Origin: Meghimatium bilineatum
Lineage: Eukaryota; Mollusca; Gastropoda; Stylommatophora; Philomycidae
DNA: 64,000 nt
Reading direction: 5' to 3'
Assembly (NCBI GenBank): GCA_034231615.1
Contig: CM067316.1
Coordinates: forward strand, 27,208,093-27,272,092
Part shown: positions 11,216-21,411 of the stretch, piece by piece
Layout of the letters: each line of letters begins with the position of its first letter
Numbering within the stretch: position 1 is the first letter of the stretch
Made by a program: the position numbers and the translations under genes
Notes under the pieces: generated by a model
Told to the model about the DNA's origin: nothing
Database searches by the model: none
The model's input: only the letters and a program-made list of their open reading frames with translations

Positions 11216-11356
11216 CATCCAGTGAGACTAGGACGAGGATCCCAGTCCGATTCTTTGAACATCTGTATATGGAAGGCTCGAGATGGCGATGACGACCACG
11301 TTAAGGTTTAATATAATTTGGAAAAGTAAAATCAGTATTACAGTTCAGAACAATCT

Positions 11357-11517
11357 TCTTCTTCTTCTTCATCGTTCAGTCTCAAACTCCCGCTGAAACT
11401 CTTGTAGTAGGACATTGGTCCTATTAGATTTCCAGTAGGATGTAGTCCAGAGAATGGAAATGCGTTGTGTCGCCGTTTTATTTGCACCAGTGGCCCGACA
11501 CATCCGTCTTCGGCGGA
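11357..11517 (-). mobile_element. SINE S2, inserted in LINE E
   Basis: Minus-strand SINE ending in GAAGAAGAAG, with a 10-bp target duplication agaacaatct at 11347-11356 and 11518-11527. Diagnostic blocks are ctccgctgaaactcttgtag-like, tccagcaggatgtagtccag-like and cccgacacatccgtcttc. S2 shares the 3' region with the longer SINE S1 but has a different middle (tttatttgcaccagtggccc). Confidence 0.8.
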
Positions 11518-12063
11518 AGAACAATCTAATCGGATCGATAGTCCTAAGTATACTTTTATACGTATGTGAAAATTGAACACTCAATGCAGATACGGAAAGA
11601 AGAATTCAGGTTTTTGAAAACAAATGCTACAGATGTTTGTTAAGAAAAGGATATATAGAACACAAGACACATAAATTTGTCGAGCAACAAATAAAAAAAC
11701 AACTTGCAGGTTATCAAGAACCACTTCTGTCAGTGGTGAAATGGCGTAAACTTGTTTGGTTTGGACATGAAACGAGACATGCTCACTTTCTAAAATTATT
11801 TTGGAAGGAACAGTCGAGGATTGAATGAGATGAGGGAGGGGGGACTACTGGATTGATAACATCAAGGAATGGTCTGGCCGTGATTTTTCTACACTCCTCC
11901 GAATGTCTGGGGATTTAAATCTTTGGAAGACTCTTTGTGCTGATGTTTCCAGTGTGACATCTCTACGATCCTGACTGGTTGTCAAGAAATACAAAAATAG
12001 GTAGGTGTGTTACCAAAATGAAACATAAAACAACTTAACAACGAGATGCAGAGACAGACGACG

Positions 12064-12087
12064 TTTCGACTATAAAGCCTTCATCAG
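12064..12087 (-). ncRNA. Hammerhead-ribozyme-like core, left arm
   Basis: Inverted copy of the core at 13130-13153: CTGATGA, a short helix II with GGCT pairing AGTC around TTAT, then GAAAC. An extra A sits between CTGATGA and helix II, and helix III would be very short, so self-cleavage cannot be judged by eye. Confidence 0.4.
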
Positions 12088-13129
12088 GACAAACAAATGA
12101 CCACAATAAAACAAGTCTTACATGGAGACAAATAGGGTTATAATGAGGACAATAGCAGATAGGTAATGAGGGAAGAAAAGATGTGGAAGCATGACAGGTG
12201 AGAAAAACGTATGGGGAGAAGTTAGTAGTAAGTAGGGAGGAGAAAGTAGACTGAAGAATGTGAGATGAACAAAGGAAAAGATATGGTAGCAAGTAAATTA
12301 CATTAAAATAAAATAAAAATACTCACCTCAAAAGTGGCAACAGAGAATGAATGCTACAGACAAGCAATCATGATGTAAGGGAAGAGCAAAATGAGATGGC
12401 ACGAGGGATCAGGTGGGAGAGAGAAAAGAGGCCAAAAACGGCAGGAACAGAAGAGAATGAGCAAACAGCAGGAAGAGAATATGAGCAGATAATTGTGATA
12501 TATGAGAATAAAGTAGTAGTAAAATAACTTAACTGATGCAGCGACTAGTCTATGGTCCTCCCATGTGAATGAGCACACGCATAATGGCAATAAAGTAAAG
12601 AATGGACAGTGAAATTCTTTACTTTATTGCCATTATGCGTGTGCTCATTCACATGGGAGGACCATAGACTAGTCGCTGCATCAGTTAAGTTATTTTACTA
12701 CTATTTTATTCTCATATATCACAATTATCTGCTCATATTTTCTTCCTGCTGTTTGCTCATTCTCTTCTGTTCCTGCCGTTTTTGGCCTCTTTTCTCTCTC
12801 CCACCTGATCCCTCGTGCCATCTCATTTTGCTCTTCCCTTACATCATGATTGCTTGTCTGTAGCATTCATTCTCTGTTGCCACTTTTGAGGTGAGTATTT
12901 TTATTTTATTTTAATGTAATTTACATGCTACCATATCTTTTCCTTTGTTCATCTCACATTCTTCAGTCTACTTTCTCCTCCCTACTTACTACTAACTTCT
13001 CCCCATACGTTTTTCTCACCTGTCATGCTTCCACATCTTTTCTTCCCTCATTACCTATCTGCTATTGTCCTCATTATAACCCTATTTGTCTCCATGTAGG
13101 ACTTGTTTTATTGTGGTCATTTGTTTGTC

Positions 13130-13153
13130 CTGATGAAGGCTTTATAGTCGAAA
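13130..13153 (+). ncRNA. Hammerhead-ribozyme-like core, right arm
   Basis: The order CTGATGA, GGCT-TTAT-AGTC, GAAACGTCG fits the conserved hammerhead core with a 4-bp helix II. Penelope-like elements are known to carry minimal type-I hammerheads with short helix III. The activity is inferred only; the extra A before helix II is a caveat. Confidence 0.45.
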
Positions 13154-13329
13154 CGTCGTCTGTCTCTGTATCTCGTTGTTAATTTGTTTTATGTTTCATT
13201 TTGGTAACACACCTACCTATTTTTGTATTTCTTGACATTTTGCCCTGTGTTACCCCAGCCACCTACTTCCTGTTTAGGGTTGTTACCCTACACTGGTTGA
13301 TTTATCCCTTGATCCTGACTGGTTATATG

Positions 13330-13363
<34 letters not shown>

Positions 13364-13365
13364 CA

Positions 13366-13880
13366 AATGACGTATTCTTTCCAGAATATTGTCTTCATCG
13401 TAGATATTATGAAAGCCCTCTGTCTCAGGCATGCGGGCCTGCATTGACTAGAGACATGTGCATACATTCTTCGTTGTCGCTGGTTCATCGTCGTCTTGGT
13501 CTTTTTCTTCTTCTCTATCCTGGTACTCTATCCTCAAAGATCAACATTGCCATGCCAACATGTCTCTTTAAATGTTCAAAAACTGTGGCTTCCTTGGTTT
13601 TTGCATTTAGAAGCCACGCTTCATATAAATTCAGTATTATTAAAACTTCTATGTTCTTATTGTTTTCTCTGTTCATGATATTCGTATGATATTTCTGTAG
13701 CACTTTATTTGAAATGAATTTATCCTTCTTATCTTAATATTGTCTTCTTTAAAATTCAGGCCTCGCAGTCGTATCTTGTCACTGGGAAAACACATGATCT
13801 TAAGAGGATTATTTTACTACTTAAGGTCATTATTACTACTTTGCCACAGCTTTCTCATCTGAAACATAATATTTTTTTTT
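13366..13880 (-). mobile_element. LINE F (RTE-like) C-terminal fragment
   Basis: On the minus strand pieces read VIILNLYEAWLLNAKTKEAT and VFEHLKRHVGMAMLIFEDRV, preceded by SCVFPVTRYDCE-like sequence. The same blocks occur in the copy at 30640-31200, where they are clearer (CVFPLATYVCENWTSNKTIS, MKCYKKILRISWTEKK). It is a diverged, multiply frameshifted copy with its 3' end near 13366. Confidence 0.65.
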
Positions 13881-14480
13881 AAACTCCAGAATTATACTCC
13901 TATTGCTGGCCACTTAAGTGACACATGCCACTTTTGCTTCTCAGATGACCAGATCCGACACACGCTTGAGAATTGTTATATATGTATTTATATCGATCTG
14001 GCAAGTTTGTGCTCTTTTAGGATAATTTTTCTATTTTTTTTTCATTTGACTGTGTTTTCTCTATTTTCTGCTCCTGTTGTTTCACATCTGACCTTCTAGT
14101 TTGTACTTGTCCGGGTAATATCTATAATTGCCATGTGAACCTGATAGTTAATAGTGCCATTCTATGACTGTTTAATGTTTTGTTGTGAATGTGTTCGTGA
14201 TAAAAGATTTTTGCTCGAAACGTCGATTTATGTGTGTGTTATCACGTATATTTCCGGGGATTAGGAAAACTTCATAATCCTATAGCAAGGTTCACATGTT
14301 AACTTGAATCACAGGTTAGAATTAACATACTTAAGTGACTCTCCGAACATGATCCGAAAAGATGAGGCTAGTAAATTGAGAATGCATAGATTAAGTTCCT
14401 CTGCGTAAAGTCGTATCCTTCTCACCATTGTGTCCAGCAATATCGCTGGTTCTCGTGGTAATTTTATTTATAATAGTTAG
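13881..14480. other. Unassigned intron, possible Penelope-type terminal remnant
   Basis: Nothing coding was recognised. At about 14195-14228 ttcgtgataaaagatttttg is followed by ctcgaaacgtcg, resembling a decayed hammerhead-type terminal motif like that in the palindrome upstream. The rest is AT-rich. Confidence 0.4.
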
Positions 14481-14490
14481 GTTTTAATAT

Positions 14491-14771
14491 CTTCTTCTTC
14501 TTCTGCGTTCGTTCTCAAATTCCTGCAGATTAGCAGGATGTAGTCCGGAGGACGGAATGCGTTGTGTCATGGTTTACAGCATTGCTGCGATATCTGTGCC
14601 TTTCGGCCTGACACATCCGACTTCAGCATGGCTTCGGGTCACTGACCCTATATGAGATGGGACGGCCAACTCCATCCCATAACCTCCTTAGTCGCCTTTA
14701 CGACATGCGTGGAAGGTAAACAGTGTTGCTATTCTTTGCTCCCCTTTCGGGCCCCGGCAACACAGGGGCGA
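14491..14771 (-). mobile_element. SINE S1, full-length copy (281 bp)
   Basis: This copy is flanked by the 10-bp target duplication gttttaatat (14481-14490 and 14772-14781). On its own strand it runs from ctcgcccctgtgttgccggg through aaggcgactaaggaggttat and gccgaaaggcacagatatcg to a GAACGAACGCAGAAGAAGAA tail. It is the best reference copy in the window. The head was not assigned to a tRNA or 5S class because no clear A and B boxes were seen. Confidence 0.88.
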
Positions 14772-14781
14772 GTTTTAATAT

Positions 14782-15870
14782 TATTTATAATATTTATAAT
14801 AGCAGATTGAAATTGACTAACATATTTTAAATAATATTTAGACTCTATTGTTTTGGGTAAATCTCTTGACTGTGGTGTCGACCAGAACAGTCCGTATCCC
14901 TCCTTCTACTTTGCGACTGCACAAGAGTTTTCATTTCTATTCGTATATGTTTGAGCATGAACTATTTTATTCTATTGTTTGTTCTTGCGTTTATTCACAA
15001 TGTAATGCAAGACGTTTAACTAGTGTTTGATCAATCGTCAATAGTTCTGATCAAACTTTACTGCTGACTCTATCAATTTTTACAACTGACTCACATACGC
15101 CTATTTTCTTGTATCTCAATTTTGTGTCATTTTCTTTTATTTTCTTTTTTTCTGACTGGCATATTTTAAAATATTTTTCAATAATGGTGCACCCATGTTT
15201 AAATATAATTTCTGTGTTTTGTTATAAATCACTAATCCTTTCCTTTATTCTGAAATCTAATTGACTTGTTTTGTTATAACTAACTAATTCTTGCATTTAT
15301 TCTGAAATATAAGTCAACGTGTTTTAGTCAACTATCTCAAGTCTCATATGTTATATTAATAATATTCTGTCTATAAACGCTACCTGTCTACGTTTTTGTT
15401 TTTTACTATAAAATTTACTGGCATATCCTATTCATAAAATAACTATTAACCCAGCAATGTGTTGAATGTACTAATTCTCTATTCAATATTTCTGTTCAGT
15501 AAGTCGATCATTAATTTCTAAACTATCCAGAAGCAGAACTTCCTGTAGGTGGAACTGGGTCTGATATATAATGTTCGGTCATAGTTTAGAACAAATCAGA
15601 AGGCTGCATCAGAACGAGACTCAAACTAGGATAGCGAAATTTAGCCATTCCATTGCCAAAATCAGACACCAATTGTACTAAGTCTTATGAACGCATTTTC
15701 CCCGTCACCAACATAGAAAATATACTTTCTTTGCTAAACAAAAACACGTAAATTATACAAATACATATATCTCGTAAGCAATAAAAAATAAAGAGGAACA
15801 GTCCACAAATGTGTCTACTTATTCTTAATTACGTGAAGTAAACAGCAATGTAAGGTTATAAGGCATTTTG
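14782..15870. other. Intron without a recognised gene
   Basis: AT-rich sequence (T-rich on this strand around 15100-15180) with no element ends, RNA genes or conserved peptides that I can support. Confidence 0.6.
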
Positions 15871-15879
15871 GACATTAAA

Positions 15880-16205
15880 TAAATCTGTAGAAAAAAGAAT
15901 CGCTTCTTTCGAAAGGAAATGCTACAGACGAATTTTACGTATATATACAAATCGTATATATACGTATATAGACAGTGAAAAATATAAATCAAGAAGTGTT
16001 AATTTTAATAAACATCGAAGATGGATGGCTCCTTAAGAACATCGTTTCAAGAAAGCTGAGTTTTTTTGGGTTATATAAAATGATATAACAGCATGGAAAG
16101 ATTAATAGCTGAAAGCAGAGTTAACGGCAACAGGTACGAGGGTGCCCAAGACGACGTTGGTGCAGTGATATATTTAATGTTTCAGATATTACTACATTAT
16201 AACCA
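15880..16205 (+). mobile_element. LINE F-like C-terminal fragment
   Basis: Translation gives TLNKSVEKRIASFERKCYRR, ILRIYTN, then diverged KKAEFFWVI and RVPKTTLVQ pieces. These match the order WTLNKSIEKRI, KCYRRILRIS, KLSYFGHI, GRPRRRW of RTE-like LINEs. Many frame breaks are present. Both ends are approximate. Confidence 0.55.
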
Positions 16206-17097
16206 TACATTTTGTATTTGACATTAAATGTATTTTCTGTTATGTATAGTTGCATAATATTTGCTTCTAAGTCTCAGTTTATGATCAATAATTGAAAAGA
16301 TTATTATCCTTATTTCGTTCTTTAATTGGTATGACATTAATAGCTTGTAATAATTTACTTTTATTTGGGAAATGTTTTTAATGCATGCAGTCAAGCGCAA
16401 CAAACTTGAACATAACAACATTGTTAATTATTTTACTGGGTTTGCCATCCTGTTGAGAGTAAAACCCATTCAACTATTGGGTTATATATAAGCATTCTGG
16501 GATATATACAGTGGGATCGCGAGAAAGAATACGGTGCACATGGACAGCATATCAGAACATAGATTTATTCAGCGTGTCTACAACACAGTGTGCTGAAGAT
16601 AACCTGCAGCTCATAACTCATGGTCATTGTAATGTTGGCAGTCGTGCTTACATTGGAGGGGATTCAAGGGACCCATATATTGTATAGAAATAACAACTAA
16701 CATAACGTAACAGGTATATTCACATGCTGGAGTAGGATGTGTTTGGCAGAAAATCACAATTCAGCTGTAAACCATGACACAATGAATTCCGTTGTACGGA
16801 CTACATTCTGTTAATCAGTAGGAGCTTTAGAAGAAATGCATTGTGTTCTCGTGAATACATAAACAGGGCAATCTAGAGGCGTCAATGAAAATGTTGTAGA
16901 TAAACATGACTTTAAATTCGTACATATGTTTTAGTATATGCTTCTACGAGTCATATTTGCCACTAATAGCCAAGATGATATTTAACACACAGGCAGGGGC
17001 CACAGTAACACAGATAGAAAGTGATATTAACAAGATATAAACATAATAATTATCGAAATCTGTATCCTATAATAAAAATCTAATGAATAGGTAAAAC
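16206..17097. other. Intron with a short SINE S1 fragment
   Basis: Positions 16758-16838 match the 3' half of SINE S1 in + orientation (gtaaaccatgacacaatg, gacaacattctgttaatcag-like). The rest is AT-rich intron with nothing recognised. Confidence 0.55.
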
Positions 17098-17372
17098 TAT
17101 TGACCCGGTTGTTGCAAGGCCCGAAATGGGAGCCAAGGAATAGTACAGCTACCTGCCAAGCATGTCGTAAAAGAGGACTAAGACGTTTTAGGATTAGATT
17201 TGGCTGTCTCATCCAATATAGTATTTTTTATTTATAGGTCATGCTGAAGTCGGATGTGTCAGGAGCAGATATTAAAGATAAGCTATATTTCGTGACACTG
17301 CGAACTTTTTCAACAGTACATTCTGTTAATATACAGAAGTTTGAGAACGAACCCAGAAGAAGAAATATAAAT
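17098..17372 (+). mobile_element. SINE S1 copy, diverged
   Basis: In order, the copy has caaggcccgaaatgggagcc, gcatgtcgtaaaagaggact, catgctgaagtcggatgtgt and a tail gagaacgaacccagaagaag. It matches the reference SINE at 14491-14771 with many substitutions and small indels. Confidence 0.75.
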
Positions 17373-17526
17373 TGTAACAAATATAAATAATATGAAAAAG
17401 TACGGTTTAGATGTTGTGGAAGAAGAGCCTTTATCAACAAACAAAACAACATATTTAAAAAATATACTTGTGAAACAAAGCAAAAAACAAAAACAATAAT
17501 AGATAATAGCAGAAGCACTAATATCT

Positions 17527-17640
17527 TATTCTTCGTTCGTTCTCAAACTCCGACTGGATTTCTCTTATAGCAGGACAATGGTTCTACTAGATTTCCAGCA
17601 GGATGTAGAGCAGAGAATAGAGAATGCTTTGTTAAGCTTT
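17527..17640 (-). mobile_element. SINE S2 3' fragment
   Basis: It contains cttcgttcgttctcaaactc, tagcaggacaatggttctac and tccagcaggatgtagagcag, the S2 3' half in minus orientation. The 5' part is lost. Confidence 0.7.
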
Positions 17641-17708
17641 TTTTACACTAATAACCTGGCTCATTCGAATTCATTGTAGGCTAATATCTACTAACCAAAA
17701 TGTTAGAA

Positions 17709-18031
17709 AATATCCGACAAACAGTCAAGTATCACGACGTTAGTGTACTAGTGACAAGTTTTGTAAAGTATCACGACGTTAGTGTACTAGTGACAAGTTT
17801 TGACAAGTATCACGACGTTAGTGTACTAGTGACAAGTTTTGACAAGTATCACGACGTTAGTGTACTAGTGACAAGTTTTGTAAAGTATCACGACGTTTTG
17901 TACTAGTGACAAGTTTTGACAAGTATCACGACGTTAGTGTACTAGTGACAAGTTTTGTAAAGTATCACGACGTTTTGTACTAGTGACAAGTTTTGACAAG
18001 TATCACGACGTTAGTGTACTAGTAACAAGTG
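17709..18031. repeat. 39-bp minisatellite, about eight copies
   Basis: The unit has the core aagtatcacgacgttagtgt followed by actagtgacaagttttg, with alternating gtaaag/gacaag junctions and two shortened units. It lies about 350 bp before the 151-nt exon. Since 39 is a multiple of three, it gives a spurious peptide repeat (KYHDVSVLVTSF). Confidence 0.92.
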
Positions 18032-18384
18032 TAACTTTGTTGTCATATCCTATCCGGGACGCTGAATATGATGTGATCAACAAAACATTGTTAGGAAATT
18101 ACAGGCAATATAAATGCGTCTAGCAGATTGTCATTACTTTCTGAATAGTGCGGATCTTAAATGGTTAAAGGATTAACTATAATGTAATTATAATGTAAAA
18201 TATATTAATTATGCCTTAATTATAATGTTTAAACATTCAATGTGATTATAGATAACGAGCTTGCTATGGCTTGTGACTCAGGTCTACACCAACATGAGTT
18301 TAGTTTACACGTGCAGTAACATGTGGGTGCTGTCTGTAATAGATTCTGGTTACTAGTTTCCAGTGACCTTTCTGTAATCAACAG

Positions 18385-18535
18385 GAACACGGTCACAAAG
18401 ATGATGTATTTAATGTGGAGTTACTTCAAGCAGAGAGCAAGGTCACTAACACTATCGGAAACGATGACCATGTGCCACATCAGAGATCTCTGACAGGAGG
18501 ATATGGAACAATACCCAATATGGATGTAAACGATG
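18385..18535 (+). CDS. OTOF: Otoferlin-like exon: variable linker
   Basis: After the acceptor tttctgtaatcaacag an open frame reads EHGHKDDVFNVELLQAESKV, TNTIGNDDHVPHQRSLTGGY and GTIPNMDVND, ending one base into a codon at a GTAAAT donor (18536). Start phase 0 and end phase 1 fit the neighbouring exons. The acidic, low-conservation content suits the region between WWSKYFAS and the second lysine-rich stretch. The call rests on splice sites, phase and composition rather than residue identity. Confidence 0.65.
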
Positions 18536-18576
18536 GTAAATATTCGTGTTCTTCTTCAGCGTATACACTCATATTT

Positions 18577-18827
18577 CTGTCTCAGATTCCTGTCTCAGAT
18601 TCCTGTCTCAGATTCCTGTCACAGATTCCTGTCTCAGATTCCTGTCTCAGATTCCTGTCACAGATTCCTGTCTCAGATTCCTGTCTCAGATTCCTGTCTC
18701 AGATTCCTGTCTCAGATTTCTGCTTCAGATTTCTGTCTCAGATTCCTGTCTCAGATTCCTGTCTCAGATTCCTGTCTCAGATTCCTCTCTCAGATTCATG
18801 TTTCAGATTCATGTCTCAGATTCATGT
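18577..18827 (+). repeat. 13-bp tandem repeat (cctgtctcagatt), about 19 copies
   Basis: Starting about 40 bp after the donor of the 151-nt exon, cctgtctcagatt repeats with a few variants. All three frames stay open and give the same peptide period (SDSCLRFLSQIPV), as expected for a 13-bp unit. Each unit has a short pyrimidine run followed by CAG and so resembles a 3' splice site. Confidence 0.92.
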
Positions 18828-19082
18828 GTGTATGTAGGATGTAATTAGGAGAACGGATGCACTGCTGTATGGTTATTTATAATTGATAGCACTGTCTGTG
18901 CCTTTCAGTCCGATATATCAGAATCTAGTATTTTGCACTTCTTGGGTCAAATTTGACTTTTACGATATATGGTAGCCAACCTCATGCCCAACCCTCCTTA
19001 ATCGTCTTTTAAATACGCATGACATATATCAAACATTGCTATCCTTTCGGGCGTCGAAAAAATCACAGATCTGTTCGCGTAC
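18828..19082 (-). mobile_element. SINE S1 copy, diverged, tail missing
   Basis: Blocks correspond to the S1 reference: ggatgtaattaggagaacgg, tgtctgtgcctttcagtccg, aaccctccttaatcgtcttt and ctatcctttcgggcgtcg. The 3' GAAGAA tail is replaced by the 13-bp array. Confidence 0.7.
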
Positions 19083-20545
19083 TGTAAACACCCATATATT
19101 TATATTTCTGCGCAAATTGAATAGGATTTTAACGGTAATATTTTAAAAAATAATGATTGAAAAATGATATGAAAAAAACTTGAACGAAGATATTGATATC
19201 AAAGTATCCATTTATGTACATTTTACTTAAAACTTAAAACATATATCGTAGTATGAATAGTTTTTGAGATATACACTTTTAAAATTGGAGGGTGGGGGGA
19301 TTTTTAGGTCAGGGATTTTTAGGAAATATATCAAAAATGTTCAGTGTGTTTGAGAAAAACAGTAAACAGTTCACATTATAACTGATGCTAAAAGACTGGT
19401 AAAGGCACAAATTAAGGTTACCGAGGCAACCCTAGAAGTCCGAAAAGCCAGGAGGATTTTGGGCGTAGATGAAGCAAACACATGTTGAAACTGATGGGTG
19501 TCCATACCTTGAAGGGGGTTTTTCAGTTTAGGAATTCTATTTTTCTTGCTTAAATTTGTTGTCATTATTTCTCAAAATTGTGATATAGTTGGCAATTTTA
19601 CGCTCACAATTTTTTCAAATATGAATCGATGTTGATGACATTGTGAAAGAATATTTCTTGTATCGCTCCTTATAGCATATACTAAGAACATTAATATCTA
19701 TGTGTGTTTACTATTTTTACAGCCGTTCAAATTTGGAAATTTTTATCCAAAAAATAGGTGAACTTTGAACCCACCTTTAAAAAAAAGTTTGAAAATAGAT
19801 TCTAATATCTTTATTTATTATACGACATATCTATTCTATCTGTATGTATGCATTTGTAAAACTTGTAACTCATTTCTATTCATCTTCCACCAACAAATTG
19901 CACAACTGATATTACGATTCTGAGCATGAAAATTGTAACATTTTTGTTCAAGACCATATAATTTCTATTTACTGTTATACAGAAAGAAACATTGTATTCA
20001 TTCAGATATCTACTGTGAAAGTTGCAGCCACGTAACTGCTACCGTTTTTGAAATATGAATTTTCTTGTTTCCCTACCGTCTCCTAGGTGTACCTCCCGCT
20101 TTAATATGAATTGATTTAACATGAAACATTAACACTACTCGATATATTCCCATCAGTCAACTTTTTAGTAGTCAATCTGGCTGTAAATACAACTTCTTAG
20201 GTAACATTTAGCATTCGACATGGGTGTAAATACAACTTTATAGAGAATAACATTTTAGTACGAAACATGGATAAATGCAACTTTAAAGAGAAGAACATTT
20301 TAATACTGAACATTTGAAAATGCAACTTTAAAGAGAAGAACATTTTAATACTGAACATGGTTAAATACAACTTTGTGGGAAGGACATGCTTTTAAGTTGT
20401 TAATTAAGTTGGAAACGGTATTCTTTTTACGCTGTGACAAAAATAAGTGTGGGGGGGGGGAGTTAGTGGTCTTGATATATCTATAAATAACATAATGTTT
20501 GTTGTGTTTCCAATGCAATAGTAATGCCACAAATAGTACAATATT
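19083..20545. other. Intron; 45-bp tandem repeat at about 20175-20385
   Basis: Most of the segment is AT-rich with no recognisable gene. From about 20175 the unit gcaactttaaagagaagaac plus attttaatactgaacat recurs about 4.5 times at 45-bp spacing. A G-run of ten lies at about 20451-20460. Confidence 0.65.
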
Positions 20546-21075
20546 GGGGTGCATAGGGAACGGATTGCTCTCGGCGGATCCAGAGTTAGCAGATAACCTA
20601 GATCCCAAATGTACCTCCTCGCGGTGCACCCTGGAAACAGAAATACAGCAGCTCGAGCTGGTTCTGGCCAAATCATTTGGGGATCTAGAATGTGGAGGTA
20701 GCAGATGGAAAGAGATTTGACTGCATAAGAGACAGACAATATCTCCGACACCACCAGAATCACCACATACAATGACACTGTCGACATACAGTGAAGCTAG
20801 TCAGTCCAGTCCGAACATTGGAGGGCAGCCAATGTAAAAGGCACGTGAAGGTAGATGCAAAGGTAGACAAGTAGATTTCATACTGAGTACAATGACCCAA
20901 TGAAAGGGCAGAACAGCGCCAGAGGGCAGCGCGAACCGAAAAATAGAATGTGAAATGTTCCTAGGAAAGGGGAACTGCAAGCTCCGTTAGCTCGAGACGA
21001 GCTTCTAGTTACCTGTGCTCCTTATAGGCAAAGACCCAGACCCAATCATGGGCGCTCCGAAAAGCAAGAAGACCT

Positions 21076-21400
21076 GACCCAACTCTAATGTCGAGCCTTC
21101 CTATACCGGAGACATGCTCTCGAAGAGAAAGGGTTCCGTACCCAATGGGCTCAGGCACAAAAGGGACAAAGAATTTAGCCCTGGCCCAACTCTACTGTCA
21201 AGCTTTCCTATACCGGAAATACACTTGCAGAGAGAAAGGGTTCCGTACCTGATGGGCTCAGGCACAAAAGGGACAACGATTCTAGCCCTGCCCAACTCTA
21301 CTGTCAGGTTTTCCTATACCAGAAATACACTTGCAGAGATAAAGGGTTCAGTACCTGATGGGCTCAGGTGCTATTGGGACAAAGTCGCTCAGCTCTAGAA
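21076..21400. repeat. 106-bp tandem repeat, three copies
   Basis: Units begin near 21080, 21186 and 21291 with cccaactctactgtcaagct and contain agaaagggttccgtacctga and gggctcaggcacaaaaggga. A fourth, diverged unit is visible beyond the LINE insertion at about 25172-25250 (ccaactcttctggcgagttc, gaaacggttcagtacccgat). This shows both flanks belong to one element. Confidence 0.85.
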
Positions 21401-21411
21401 CTCCTTGCTCT

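Larger units (their letters stand above)
11981..13310. mobile_element. Penelope-like inverted-repeat unit with hammerhead-like cores
   Basis: Two arms of about 620 bp (11981-12603 and 12614-13236) are near-perfect inverted copies around a spacer of about 10 bp near 12608. The unit continues to 13310. A 14-bp duplication gatcctgactggtt (11967-11980 and 13311-13324) flanks it, so the whole unit inserted as one event into LINE E. Each arm carries tcctgatgaaggc...gtcgaaacgtcg. Such cores are known from the terminal repeats of Penelope-like retroelements. No reverse transcriptase lies inside; the open frames in the arms mirror each other and look non-coding. Confidence 0.7.
11291..13360 (+). mobile_element. 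LINE E (RTE-like) 3' part, interrupted by a SINE and a Penelope-like unit
   Basis: Reading around the inserts gives IIWKSKISITVQN, NLIGSIVLSILLYVCEN, TLNADTERRIQVFENKCYR, SVVKWRKLVWFGHETRHAHF, IDNIKEWSGRDFSTLLRMSG and LCADVSSVTSLRS. This is an RTE-like C-terminus also present at 33365-34215. A SINE sits at about 11357-11517 and a 1.33-kb unit at 11981-13310. The LINE 3' end resumes at 13311 and closes in a TTA microsatellite (13330-13360). The copy has frameshifts and stops. Confidence 0.75.

Noticed and set aside
11338-11580. Two short minus-strand frames near 11.4 kb
   Set aside because: They run through SINE S2 and LINE E in antisense and show no conserved content.
13201-13689. 162-codon + strand frame
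   Set aside because: It crosses the palindromic unit, the LINE E tail and an antisense LINE F fragment, so it cannot be a gene.
20499-20720. Possible extra otoferlin exon (peptide with LETEIQQLELVLAKSF)
   Set aside because: It spans the start of the 1.36-kb repeat element and its target duplication, and the neighbouring exons already join in phase without it.
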